In this document: piece by piece, positions 17,353-25,674 of the stretch
Layout: every line of letters begins with the position of its first letter
Position numbering within the stretch: position 1 is the first letter of the stretch
Made by a program: the position numbers and the translations under genes
Origin: Elusimicrobiota bacterium
Lineage (GTDB): Bacteria; Elusimicrobiota; Elusimicrobia; JACQJP01
Assembly (NCBI GenBank): GCA_016204975.1
Contig: JACQJP010000041.1
Coordinates: forward strand, 1-48,490
Direction: 5' to 3'
Length of the DNA: 48,490 nucleotides
The notes under the pieces: generated by a model
Told to the model about the DNA's origin: nothing
What the model saw: only the letters and a program-made list of their open reading frames with translations
Databases searched by the model: none

Positions 17353-17380
17353 GTTCATTACCTCCTGATCTCTCTCGTGG

Positions 17381-17896
17381 TTATTCTTCTTCCTCCTCCC
17401 TGCTTCCCGGAGGGGATTTTAGACTAAAAAGATATTGAGCCAGGTCCTCCAACTCTCCTCCGGAAAGCGTCTTCTCCCAGGAAGGCATATCCAAGGGAGG
17501 CTCCTGGTCTTTTTCCTCCAGTTTGGCGGGGTGAGTCCCCTTGCGGATTTTGTCCTTTAAATCGTTGAAGGTGAAAGCATCCCCAAGGTCATAGAGGTTG
17601 GGGACCACGCCGTCCGGATCGGCGTTTGGATTTTTGACCCCTCCCTCCCCCTCGGGCCCGTGGCAGACGCCGCAGCGAAACTCCCTGTAGAGGAGGCGTC
17701 CCTTCAGGATGGGAGAATCTTCATCTAAAGATCGAGACTTCTCGGCGAGGGCAGCGAAAACTTTTTCGGTGGGGGAGATGGCCCAGAGAGGGCTCCAGAG
17801 CCTGGCTCTATAAGCGAGAAACCCGTAGAAGAGGAAAAGACCCGCCCATACGGAAAGGACAAGTACGACCAAGTTGAGCGACCCTCGATCCTTCAT
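17381..17896 (-). CDS. Membrane-anchored class I monohaem cytochrome c
   Basis: This 171-residue protein has an N-terminal transmembrane anchor (LNLVVLVLSVWAGLFLFYGF), one haem motif, CGVCH, followed by GPEGEGG, and a likely methionine ligand in DMPSW. The C-terminus (LEDLAQYLFSLKS) is the closing helix of a class I cytochrome c. It resembles the ActE subunit of alternative complex III or a cytochrome c oxidase-associated cytochrome. It lies six bases after the upstream cytochrome gene, so co-translation is likely. Confidence 0.88.
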   Translation of the reverse strand: MKDRGSLNLVVLVLSVWAGLFLFYGFLAYRARLWSPLWAISPTEKVFAALAEKSRSLDEDSPILKGRLLYREFRCGVCHGPEGEGGVKNPNADPDGVVPNLYDLGDAFTFNDLKDKIRKGTHPAKLEEKDQEPPLDMPSWEKTLSGGELEDLAQYLFSLKSPPGSREEEEE

Positions 17897-17901
17897 TTTA
17901 T

Positions 17902-18393
17902 CTAGTCGCCTTTTGGTTTTTGAATCTCTTTTTCCTTGACTCTCTCTTGTTTCTGAACCCCCTTCTTCTCTTGTAGTTTCTTTTCAATCAAATTCTTTTT
18001 TCGAATAGAAGAATCGTAGATCAGGAAATCAACGATCTTTCCGGCGCTTGTAGCGTCCAAACCCGAGCGCTTCTTCTTCCGCATTTTCTCGATGTAGGGC
18101 GCCCACTCCTCCGGCAGCGCGTAGGGAGAGTTTATGGCCCTGGCCAGGGTGTGGCACTTGGAGCATTTTTTGGCGAAGACCTTGTAGTTCTGCTGCTGCT
18201 TCTCGGGATATCCGGAGACATCGATTTCCTCGGGACCATCGTCCCAGGGAAACTCCTCTTTCGAGGCCGCCTTATCCCGCGTCGTCGACTCCGCGGCGCC
18301 GCCGGGCTCCCGGGGCACCGCGCAGAAAATCGCCGATGCCGCGAATGCGGCGAAAAAACCCAGCACGAACCGCTTGCACTTGCTCTTTTCCAT
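17902..18393 (-). CDS. Monohaem c-type cytochrome, paralogue of the gene at 9783-10304
   Basis: This 163-residue exported protein has a hydrophobic signal segment (FVLGFFAAFAASAIF), one haem motif, CSKCH, and the flanks IDVSGYP and TLARAINSPY that it shares with the cytochrome at 9783-10304. The tail from about residue 130 is extremely rich in Lys, Glu and Gln and is probably a charged helix. A 203-base gap upstream separates it from the haem-porin gene, an unusually long space in this operon, so it may have its own promoter. I see no clear -35/-10 pair there. It is probably a periplasmic electron shuttle for the complex. Confidence 0.85.
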   Translation of the reverse strand: MEKSKCKRFVLGFFAAFAASAIFCAVPREPGGAAESTTRDKAASKEEFPWDDGPEEIDVSGYPEKQQQNYKVFAKKCSKCHTLARAINSPYALPEEWAPYIEKMRKKKRSGLDATSAGKIVDFLIYDSSIRKKNLIEKKLQEKKGVQKQERVKEKEIQKPKGD

Positions 18394-18596
18394 AGCACCT
18401 CCGGGCCGTCAAGAATGTCCGACGATTACTGAGCAAAACTTGAGACCGGCCCCCCCGGGGGAGGCTTCGTCCAAACGGCGGGCTCGGGATGCAGAAAGGA
18501 GGTTAGCGGGACCGAGGAAGCTCGAGAAGGCCCCGCGACTTTCGCACCACACCGGTCTTTTTTCAACGAACATTGTCCAACCCGCTGCTGAGATAC

Positions 18597-19838
18597 TCAG
18601 AACCCTACTTCCACCTGAAGAGTCCAGCGATGGTCCTTGGGGGCTCCTTCCCTTTTAGTGTTCGCGAAGTACTCCACAAACGCCCGGCCGTTCTCCGCAA
18701 AGTAATGCGAGAGCTGGCCCGTGAAGTTGCCGAACTGTTTGGTTCCATCCGTCGTTTGAAACCAATCCTGTCGGATCAAGGGCACCAGGAAAGGCCGGTC
18801 GTCCTTGTTCACGGCGTAAAAGGCCTCGGTGTAAGCCCCTCGATTGGCCTCCCTGGCTTGCGTGACGGTATTCTTGTCGTAGAAATACGCGAAGGCTCCC
18901 CTGGCCGTCACTCCGAAGAGTTCCACCAAGGCGTCCAACCCGGCGCGGGAAAACTTCTTTTTACCCGCCGCCGGAAGCCCCTCGTGTCCCGCGCTGGCAA
19001 AGCCTCCCACCGCAACGCCTCTGAGAGAATCAAAAGCCAGCCGGATGACGCCGTCTTTGGGCCCCTCCCCCTCGGCGTCCCCCTTGTCGGAGGACAGGCC
19101 GGCCGCGTAATAGAGCGATCCCACGTTCTCTCTGCCGATCTCCCCATATGCGGCTACGGTTTGCTTTTCCCCGTCCAAGCTGTCGCCCGAGAGATATCCC
19201 TGCATGGCAAAGTCTCTCGACGAGCGGGTCAACTTCCCCATATTGGAGAGAGTCTGGAAGGGATCCATCATAAAGAAGGATCTGTTGGCGAGCAGGAGAT
19301 TCAGATACCGGGAGGGATGGTAACCGACCTGCAACTCTCCCAATTCCGGGCTGAAGCCCATTTCATCTTCCGCTTCCACCTCCGTAAAGTAAGACACGTG
19401 TTTGGAGGCGTCCCCTCCGGCAACGAAGAGCTCCAACTCGTGAAGGGCGCGGAGCTTGAATTCCCTGTCGCTTTGTTTTTTGTCGTAGGGCCTAGACTTC
19501 ACCATGGCTCCCCAGGGAAATATCTTTTCCGTCCAGAGGGACCCATCCTTGGCCTCCAGAACCCCTTCCTTGCTTCCTCTTTCACGCACGTATCCGTTCA
19601 GTTTGAACTCCCTCCCGTAATCGTTAAGCGCCGGGAAGGCGGTATGGCATTGGGAACAACTGATGCCGTACTTTCTGGCAAAAGCCGGCACCGCCTGCAC
19701 GTCCCCTACGGAGCTTGGCCGCACGGGGCACAGCCTCATCGTCTTGTGAAGCAGCGGAGGCACGATCCATATGCCTAGAAATACGCCGAGCATGAAAACT
19801 CCCGTGCCTAACCAACGCTTCCATTTTTCATTTCTCAT
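18597..19838 (-). CDS. Haem c domain fused to an outer-membrane beta-barrel (porin-cytochrome)
   Basis: This 413-residue protein has an N-terminal membrane or signal segment (LGTGVFMLGVFLGIWIVPPL) and a haem motif CSQCH at 61-65, followed by TAFPALNDYGREFKLNGY. The rest is built of alternating short polar and aromatic strands. It ends in an aromatic residue (LQVEVGF), the usual C-terminal signature of an outer-membrane barrel. A ribosome site (AGGAGG region) lies just before ATG 19838. Proteins of this layout occur in iron- and nitrogen-cycling bacteria, but their role is not settled. I infer that it carries electrons into or across the outer membrane. The N-terminus could be an uncleaved anchor rather than a signal peptide. 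Confidence 0.8.
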   Translation of the reverse strand: MRNEKWKRWLGTGVFMLGVFLGIWIVPPLLHKTMRLCPVRPSSVGDVQAVPAFARKYGISCSQCHTAFPALNDYGREFKLNGYVRERGSKEGVLEAKDGSLWTEKIFPWGAMVKSRPYDKKQSDREFKLRALHELELFVAGGDASKHVSYFTEVEAEDEMGFSPELGELQVGYHPSRYLNLLLANRSFFMMDPFQTLSNMGKLTRSSRDFAMQGYLSGDSLDGEKQTVAAYGEIGRENVGSLYYAAGLSSDKGDAEGEGPKDGVIRLAFDSLRGVAVGGFASAGHEGLPAAGKKKFSRAGLDALVELFGVTARGAFAYFYDKNTVTQAREANRGAYTEAFYAVNKDDRPFLVPLIRQDWFQTTDGTKQFGNFTGQLSHYFAENGRAFVEYFANTKREGAPKDHRWTLQVEVGF

Positions 19839-19874
19839 GTTGTCTTACCTCCTTTCTGTTTCTCCGACTATTTG

Positions 19875-21722
19875 TCATTGAACTTCCATCCTGTGAAACA
19901 AAGTCCGCCACATAGGGACGGACCAAATCCCAAGAGCTATCACCATGAGCTGAGAAGCGACGAAAGCGGACAAAGCGATCAATGTCTTGTCCATAAATCC
20001 ATAGGAATGCAATCCTATGCCGAGCATATTCACCCCGAACCAGGATAAAGCCGTTATGACATTCCCAAACACAGCCATCACCGCAAGGCCCCGTTCGCGG
20101 ATGTAGCCTCCCCAGCGGGCGTGCAGAATGAAAGCGCTCCACAACACGATCAGAAGCGCCCCGTTTTCCTTGGGGTCCCAGCCCCAGAATCTTCCCCAGC
20201 TCTGGTCCGCCCAGATGCCGCCTAAGACTGTTCCCAGAAAACTGAAGAAAAGACTGAAGCAAAGGACTCCGTAGATGGATCGAGGCAGGGTACGTCCCGT
20301 ATCCCCGTTTATGGCGCGCGTCCACAGCCCGCCCAGGATGTAAACATGGGCCAGGGCCCCGGCCAGAAACATACCGCTGTAGCCGATGGTGATAGTGATC
20401 ACATGAGTGGCTAGCCAGAAGTTAGAATCCAGCACCGCGCGCATCACCTCCATGGTGTCTCCCGAACCTGTCAGGTGATGGGCAACGATCAGCGTGGCAA
20501 AGCCAACGGCCCCCGACATGGCGATCGCAAACCCCCTGCGCGTCATCCTTTCCACGACAATCCCCAAAAGAACCGCGGTCCAGCCCACGAAAACCGCCGA
20601 GGAGTAGAGGTTGGTCACGGGGGGACGACCCTCCAGGAACATCCTGGAAAGAAGGCCCAATGTATGGACGGCAAAACCCAGAAGCAGAAGCACCGATGAG
20701 GACCGCCCAAGCGGCACGGGCCAGAGAAGCCATGAAGCGCAGACCAGAAGCAGCGCCGCCAAGTACAGAAGCATTCCTTTGTAAAAAGGCTGGGTACGAT
20801 TGAAAAGGAATTCGTATCCGGCGCGCTTTGCAGCTTGCGGCTGGCTGGACTTGAGCCGATTTCTATAAGCAGCCAAGACGGCATTAAAACTTCGGCCGTC
20901 CGAATCCTCATAAGCTCGGAGCATTTCCGCATAGCTGAAGACCGCAGGAGGGATTTCTCCGGTCCTGGCCGATTCCAAGAGAGCGTCTCCCACGTTTTGC
21001 CATTTCTCAATCTCTTGGCCTTGGGTGGGGGGTATGGAACGGAAGTAAGCAGCTTGGGAAAGAAACTCAAATTGGGAAAAGAATCTTCCCAGAGCGGCCA
21101 GGGCTTCCTGGTCGAAATCCTTCGCGCCGGAATGAGCCTTATGGAAGGCCTCCCGGCCAGGGCCTAGAATCTTTTGGTAAGCCTTTAGTTCACCGGAAAA
21201 ATTCCGGGAGTCAGCTGGTTGAAAGCTGTTTTTGAGGCGCTGGTAGACCATAAGTCTGTGGCCTAAGTTCAGAATCGCCCTATGGAACCGACTCCTTGAG
21301 GGAACCTCTATATGTTCGGCATGTGCCGCCTGCTCGCTGATGGCCGCAAGACGTGGGCTAAGCGTCTTAAAGGAAAAGTATTTTCCATCCTTGGGCTCCT
21401 TGCCCATGAGGCCCAACACATCGGGATCGTCAATGCGGAATATTTTTCTTAAGTCCGCTTTCTGTGGGTTGGCCATGGTTTCCAGCATCCACTCGAGGGC
21501 TGAAATGCGATGTCCTTCGGCGGCAAGGGTCTGTCGCCCCTGGATCATGAGCAACGTAGCCCTAGCCACCGTGTCTAGGGGCTTGATGCGACCCTCATGC
21601 AGAACCGGAAGCGCCCCAAACCCAATAAGATCCGGCCCTTTGGTCTTATAGGATGTGAGCGGCAGGGAGAGCCAAGTGGCAGCGAGGACCAGCAGTAGCC
21701 ACGAAAGGGGTTTCCAGTTCAT
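19875..21722 (-). CDS. ccsA: Cytochrome c maturation protein CcsA/ResC, with long N-terminal periplasmic domain
   Basis: This 615-residue System II haem handler has an N-terminal helix and then a long soluble region (about residues 25-310) that begins GALPVLHEGRIKPLDTVAR, a form seen in some environmental bacteria. The C-terminal polytopic domain contains the haem-binding WWD-type motif WGWDPKENGALLIVLWSAF. With ResB it exports haem and attaches it to apocytochromes in the periplasm. It overlaps resB by four bases (ATGA). Its place at the head of a cytochrome-rich operon implies maturation of the cytochromes encoded downstream. Confidence 0.93.
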   Translation of the reverse strand: MNWKPLSWLLLVLAATWLSLPLTSYKTKGPDLIGFGALPVLHEGRIKPLDTVARATLLMIQGRQTLAAEGHRISALEWMLETMANPQKADLRKIFRIDDPDVLGLMGKEPKDGKYFSFKTLSPRLAAISEQAAHAEHIEVPSRSRFHRAILNLGHRLMVYQRLKNSFQPADSRNFSGELKAYQKILGPGREAFHKAHSGAKDFDQEALAALGRFFSQFEFLSQAAYFRSIPPTQGQEIEKWQNVGDALLESARTGEIPPAVFSYAEMLRAYEDSDGRSFNAVLAAYRNRLKSSQPQAAKRAGYEFLFNRTQPFYKGMLLYLAALLLVCASWLLWPVPLGRSSSVLLLLGFAVHTLGLLSRMFLEGRPPVTNLYSSAVFVGWTAVLLGIVVERMTRRGFAIAMSGAVGFATLIVAHHLTGSGDTMEVMRAVLDSNFWLATHVITITIGYSGMFLAGALAHVYILGGLWTRAINGDTGRTLPRSIYGVLCFSLFFSFLGTVLGGIWADQSWGRFWGWDPKENGALLIVLWSAFILHARWGGYIRERGLAVMAVFGNVITALSWFGVNMLGIGLHSYGFMDKTLIALSAFVASQLMVIALGIWSVPMWRTLFHRMEVQ

Positions 21723-22648
21723 GGCACAACCCTCCTTGGCTTGGTTGAGGCGGACAAACGAAGCAAAAAATGAAACAGCAAGCCCAAACTAATTAGGACA
21801 CAAGCCAAGTACGGCAGGAGCCAGGCGGGATTTTGGACGACTTGAAGGACCGACAGGGTGTCTTCCTTGCCGAAGCTGGCTTGGTAGAAGGCCAGACCTT
21901 CGTAGCGCAGCGGGTTGTTCATGGAGATCAAGACATCTCGATCTTCGTTTTTCTCGGGATGCTTGAGCCGAATGAGACTCGAAAAGTTCTTGGGGATCTC
22001 CGTGCCGGGGTAGCGCTCATGCGTGAAGTCTTTCAAGGTGATAGAGAAGGGAAGAAGCCGCCTCTTGGGCCGGACCGCGAGTTGGTAAGTCCGGCCTATC
22101 CCTGTCGTCTCGCTCGCCTCCAACTCCACTTGTCCCGGTGACTCGATATAGTTTAAGGTCTGGCCCTCCTCAATGGCCATCTGACTTTCCACAGAAAGCA
22201 GTCCAGTCATGAACTCACCCAATACGAGCAGAAGCAGCCCGAAATGGACAGCCCACATCCCGGCCTTTCTCCAGGAGAGCTCCAGCCTTTGCGCATGCGC
22301 GGCCACAAGATTGACGAGCAACAGGAGCCCCACCAGGGCCCCTCCGGGGAAGACGGGAACCTGCCATGGGGTCCAGGGAAGTGGAGCGGTCACAAAAAAG
22401 GATCGTATGTAGCGGTCCACGGCCCCGAGCGTGCCCAGGTGGACCTGCGCCAAAGTGCAAAGGACCACCAGGACCATCAGCAGTCCCAGGCAGGCAAGCG
22501 TGAGCTTAAGGGAGGCCAAGCCCCTCCAGCAGACGATCCAGAACTGGACATTTGCAAAATGGAATTGGGGTCCTGTAGCCACTCCCCCTATATATCTGCA
22601 AAAGTCCGGCTGTAAGTTTGAAGAACCATGTCTTTTCGCTCTTTTCAT
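21719..22648 (-). CDS. resB: Cytochrome c maturation protein ResB
   Basis: This 309-residue membrane protein has a ResB layout: three N-terminal helices, a periplasmic domain with NYIESPGQVELE, DFTHERYPGTEIPKNFSS and NNPLRYEGLAFYQASFG, and a final helix near the C-terminus. ResB holds the apocytochrome-reducing or haem-transfer partner of CcsA. The start overlaps the stop of the small receiver-like gene by four bases. The end overlaps ccsA, so the pair is translationally coupled. ResB proteins range from about 300 to over 500 residues, so this is a short form. Confidence 0.92.
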   Translation of the reverse strand: MKRAKRHGSSNLQPDFCRYIGGVATGPQFHFANVQFWIVCWRGLASLKLTLACLGLLMVLVVLCTLAQVHLGTLGAVDRYIRSFFVTAPLPWTPWQVPVFPGGALVGLLLLVNLVAAHAQRLELSWRKAGMWAVHFGLLLLVLGEFMTGLLSVESQMAIEEGQTLNYIESPGQVELEASETTGIGRTYQLAVRPKRRLLPFSITLKDFTHERYPGTEIPKNFSSLIRLKHPEKNEDRDVLISMNNPLRYEGLAFYQASFGKEDTLSVLQVVQNPAWLLPYLACVLISLGLLFHFLLRLSASTKPRRVVP

Positions 22649-23046
22649 GACTTTGCCCCGAGAGCTGCCTTCACGGCTTCGAGGATATCGTTTGCTGGAG
22701 CATTCCCCGCATAGTAAAAGATCCCGTGCTCGAGGCTCTTGACATCGTTAGCCCCAGGATTTTGGGTGGCGTAGATGATCTTTGTTTGCGGACACACCCT
22801 GCGGAATGTGCCGATGCCCATGGGCACCCATTTCTCCGCCTTGCGGAGGCACAGAACCAAGACATCGGGTTTGTCCTCCAAGACACGACTCATAAGATGC
22901 TCCTGATCTTGGCAGGTGTCTGAGTCGCATCCCATCTTTCCAAGGCCTGACTCCAAATCCTGCCGAAGCTCCCCATCCCGGCAATAGAGCATAACCTGGG
23001 GCATTTCTGTGATCTCCAAAATCTTATGGAGCATCAAACCTGCCAC
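22645..23046 (-). CDS. Receiver-like (CheY-fold) protein lacking the phosphoacceptor aspartate
   Basis: This small protein (133 residues from GTG 23046; ATG 23034 and ATG 23004 are possible) looks like a stand-alone receiver domain. The beta-1 strand (PQVMLYCRDGELRQDLE) lacks the acidic pair, and the strand that should end in the phosphorylated Asp reads PDVLVLCLRKAE, with Cys or Leu in its place. It is the first gene after the sigma-54 activator and overlaps resB by four bases. I infer a phosphorylation-independent regulator or docking protein for the respiratory operon. It could also be a diverged receiver-fold protein of unrelated function. Confidence 0.7.
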   Translation of the reverse strand: MAGLMLHKILEITEMPQVMLYCRDGELRQDLESGLGKMGCDSDTCQDQEHLMSRVLEDKPDVLVLCLRKAEKWVPMGIGTFRRVCPQTKIIYATQNPGANDVKSLEHGIFYYAGNAPANDILEAVKAALGAKS

Positions 23047-23105
23047 ACAGATAAGGGTAGATTGGGCAAATAAAGCGGGTTTAAGCTGGGTACGGGTTCT
23101 AAATT

Positions 23106-23123
23106 CTTGGAACGTATTCCAAG
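23106..23123. promoter_or_regulatory. 18-bp perfect inverted repeat in the promoter region of the respiratory operon
   Basis: The sequence CTTGGAACGTATTCCAAG has 7-base arms and a 4-base centre, and a further half-like TTTGGAAA follows at about 23124. It lies between the activator gene (ends 23155) and the first gene of the respiratory operon (starts near 23046), 60-80 bases upstream of that start. This suits an upstream activator site for the neighbouring sigma-54 activator or an operator for another regulator. No canonical GG-N10-GC promoter is visible downstream. Confidence 0.55.
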
Positions 23124-23154
23124 TATTTGGAAAGGGCGGGACGCGCAGACGGCA

Positions 23155-24534
23155 TCAGGTGCGGAAGGATTCTGATTTGATCTCGTGCTTTTTGAGGTGC
23201 CAGTAGAAGCTGCTCAAGGGCAGGCCGGCGGACTGGGCCGCAGCCCTGGCGTCTCCATGGGTTTTCCTAAGCAAGGATTCGAAATAGTCTTTTTCAAAGG
23301 TTTGGAGATGCCTGTCTCTAAGCCGGAAAAAGCCTTCCGGGGAGGAGTCCGAGGTCGGCGGAGTCGTCACTAGGAATCCCGGCAAGACGTCCGCCGTCAG
23401 GATGTCTTTTTCACAGAGCACAATGGCTTTCTTGAGCACATTCTGAAGCTCCCGAATGTTGCCGGGCCAAGGATAGTGGGCAAGGATCTCAAGGGCTTGG
23501 TCCTCCACGGAGCGGATGCGCTTACCCATCTCCCGGACAAATCGGGGAAGATAATGCTCCACCAACAATGGAATGTCTTCCGCTCTTTCCCTCAGTGAAG
23601 GTATTTGGAGGGTGATGACGTTGAGCCGGTAGTACAACTCCTCACGGAACCGCCCCTCTTGGACCTCCTTGGCGATATCCTTGTTTGTGGCCGCAACCAC
23701 CCGTACATCCACGGAGATGGAATCTTTGCCGCCGATCCTGCGAAACTGCCTCTCCTGAAGCGTCCTCAGGAGCTTGGCTTGCATGGAGGGAGAGAGTTCA
23801 CAGATTTCATCTAAGAAAAAGGTGCCACAGTGAGCGAATTCCAAAAGCCCCGGAGTGGAAGCGGAAGCGTCCGTGTAGGCTCCCTTTTCATGGCCGAAAA
23901 ACTCGTTTTCCAGCAGATTTTCCGGGATAGCCCCGCAATCTACCGGCACGAACCGGCCGGAGCGTCGGCTTTGGGCATGGATCTTTCTGGCGATCAGCTC
24001 CTTGCCGGTCCCGGATTCCCCAAGGATCATGACGTCTGCCGGGGTGCGGGCCACTTTGTTCACCATCTCCAAAACTGCCCGAATCTTTGGACTTTGCCCG
24101 ATGATATCAGACGATCCATGCCGCTTCTCCAGATGCGATACCAGGAGCCTGTTTTCACCCTTGATCCTGCGTTCTTCCAGGAGGCGCGCCACCTTAAAGC
24201 GGAGTTCTTCTGGATTAAGAGGTTTGATCAGGTAGTCGGAGGCGCCGGTCCGCAGGGCCTCCACGGCGCTGTCCACCTCCGGAAAAGCGGTCATGAGGAT
24301 GATGGGCAGATCGGGATCGGCCTCCTTGGAAGCCTTGAGAAGCTCCGTTCCGGCAAGCCCCGGCATCTTGATATCGGCCACGACCAAATCGAAGGATTCC
24401 TTTCCAAGCCTTTCCAGGGCCCGCCTGGGATCGGATTCCAAGGTTATAGAGAGATCCTCTCCTGAGAGGGCCTCCCGGCAAGTGGAGAGCATGTCGGGCT
24501 CGTCATCTACGATAAGGATAGAATGCTTTCTCAT
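23155..24534 (-). CDS. NtrC-type sigma-54 activator (receiver-AAA+-Fis) with a GAYTDA loop
   Basis: The start is ATG 24534, overlapping the sigma-54 gene as ATGA. The 459-residue protein has a receiver with Asp54 (ADIKMPG), an AAA+ domain with Walker A GESGTGKE (172-179), Walker B FFLDEI (near 239), WPGNIREL (356-363) and a C-terminal Fis-type helix-turn-helix (about 425-450). The sigma-54 contact loop, normally GAFTGA, reads GAYTDA (218-223). Such proteins remodel sigma-54 holoenzyme by ATP hydrolysis. It is encoded next to a divergent sigma-54 and a sensor kinase, so it probably activates the respiratory operon just downstream. Confidence 0.93.
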   Translation of the reverse strand: MRKHSILIVDDEPDMLSTCREALSGEDLSITLESDPRRALERLGKESFDLVVADIKMPGLAGTELLKASKEADPDLPIILMTAFPEVDSAVEALRTGASDYLIKPLNPEELRFKVARLLEERRIKGENRLLVSHLEKRHGSSDIIGQSPKIRAVLEMVNKVARTPADVMILGESGTGKELIARKIHAQSRRSGRFVPVDCGAIPENLLENEFFGHEKGAYTDASASTPGLLEFAHCGTFFLDEICELSPSMQAKLLRTLQERQFRRIGGKDSISVDVRVVAATNKDIAKEVQEGRFREELYYRLNVITLQIPSLRERAEDIPLLVEHYLPRFVREMGKRIRSVEDQALEILAHYPWPGNIRELQNVLKKAIVLCEKDILTADVLPGFLVTTPPTSDSSPEGFFRLRDRHLQTFEKDYFESLLRKTHGDARAAAQSAGLPLSSFYWHLKKHEIKSESFRT

Positions 24535-25673
24535 TGCTCTTGGCCTCCTCTTGTCCCGGCCGGGCCAAAACTTGGGGCCCTCGAGCACGAGACACCCAGA
24601 TCTTCCCGGTACTGAGCGATGGATCTTCGGGAAACCCAAATGCCTGTTTTGCCCCAGAGCATCTTCCTCAATACTCTATCCGGGCAAGGAGCTCCACCGT
24701 TGGGAAGGATCTCCTCTAGAACCCGCAAAAGCCACCTTTTCTTACTTAGAAACATCTCCTTCAAAGGAACCTCTCTATGGGTGGACGTCAGGATGCTTTT
24801 CCCAAAAACCAGGCGGCTCACGGAGCTTGGGTCCAGCTCAAGCGATCTTGCCGCCTCTCTCTGGGAAAGCGCCTTCCGGGCGGCAGGGTCGCCGCTTTCG
24901 AGGTACTCGCTCTGGCGGGCAAGCAGGAGCTTGAGAAGCCGGTTCATGCTGTTTTTTCTTTCGTTGATGAACTCAAGCTTCCCAAGTAGCCCCTTGAGCC
25001 TCGCAAGGTCCTTGGAGCTGAAGGCGCCTTCTTTTTTAAGCTCCTCAAGCCTGTCATGGCGAATTCGGTAGCGGCCCCTGGCCTGCGACAGAGACATATA
25101 GACCAAGGTCCATCCTTCGGCGTCCTTTTCGACGCGCGCGATGAGAGTATAGCCTATCTCAGCCGCCCGGGCCGGAGTCTGCACAGAGGCCGGGTTCGAA
25201 GGTCCGCTTTGGATACTGCGGATCTGAAACTCATTGACAAAGTCAACGATGTCTTGAGCTTCCTCGGTGCCAACCCCGCACGCTTGGGCGATATCTAAAA
25301 TCCCCGCGTCCTCTTCGGCATACAGAAAATAACGGGCAAACCTTTCCTCCCCGATGCGGCGGATCAAAGACACCCTCTCCGGGCTCTCGGATGCCATGGA
25401 GGCAATATCCAGAGCATCCTGCGCCGGCAAGATTTCCTCTTTAAGTTCAATTGAGAGGGGCAACCACCGGGTCTGAGGGAACCTCTGGAACTGGACCACC
25501 TTGCGGCAACGCTCTGCGGGGTAGGTCAGTTTGAGAAAGAGAGGGTTCTTCTCCACCTCCACAATGAGGCGCTCCAGCTCGGATTCCGACAAACCAAAAA
25601 TCTGGCCGAGCTTGATCCTCGCTCCCAAGGCGGCCTTGATCTTGTGTTTCAACCCATGGGAAACAGTGTCCAT
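24531..25673 (-). CDS. Divergent sigma-54 (RpoN-like) factor
   Basis: The 380-residue protein starts at ATG 25673, one base after the kinase stop; upstream frame residues lie inside the kinase gene. It has a region I-like N-terminus (about 15-48: IKLGQIFGLSESELERLIVE, then KNPLF) and a core-binding part. A helix-turn-helix follows (about 269-300: LSQREAARSLELDPSSVSRL), then an RpoN box variant, SRRSIAQYRE, at 348-357 where the classical box is ARRTVAKYRE. It is shorter than ordinary RpoN (about 430-500 residues) and lacks the Gln-rich N-terminus. I infer a dedicated paralogue that works with the adjacent activator. The housekeeping rpoN would be elsewhere. Confidence 0.88.
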   Translation of the reverse strand: MDTVSHGLKHKIKAALGARIKLGQIFGLSESELERLIVEVEKNPLFLKLTYPAERCRKVVQFQRFPQTRWLPLSIELKEEILPAQDALDIASMASESPERVSLIRRIGEERFARYFLYAEEDAGILDIAQACGVGTEEAQDIVDFVNEFQIRSIQSGPSNPASVQTPARAAEIGYTLIARVEKDAEGWTLVYMSLSQARGRYRIRHDRLEELKKEGAFSSKDLARLKGLLGKLEFINERKNSMNRLLKLLLARQSEYLESGDPAARKALSQREAARSLELDPSSVSRLVFGKSILTSTHREVPLKEMFLSKKRWLLRVLEEILPNGGAPCPDRVLRKMLWGKTGIWVSRRSIAQYREDLGVSCSRAPSFGPAGTRGGQEQ

Positions 25674-25674
25674 C

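Noticed and set aside
23041-23105. Canonical sigma-54 -24/-12 promoter for the respiratory operon
   Set aside because: TTTGCCC could serve as -12, but no GG lies ten bases upstream, so I do not call a promoter.
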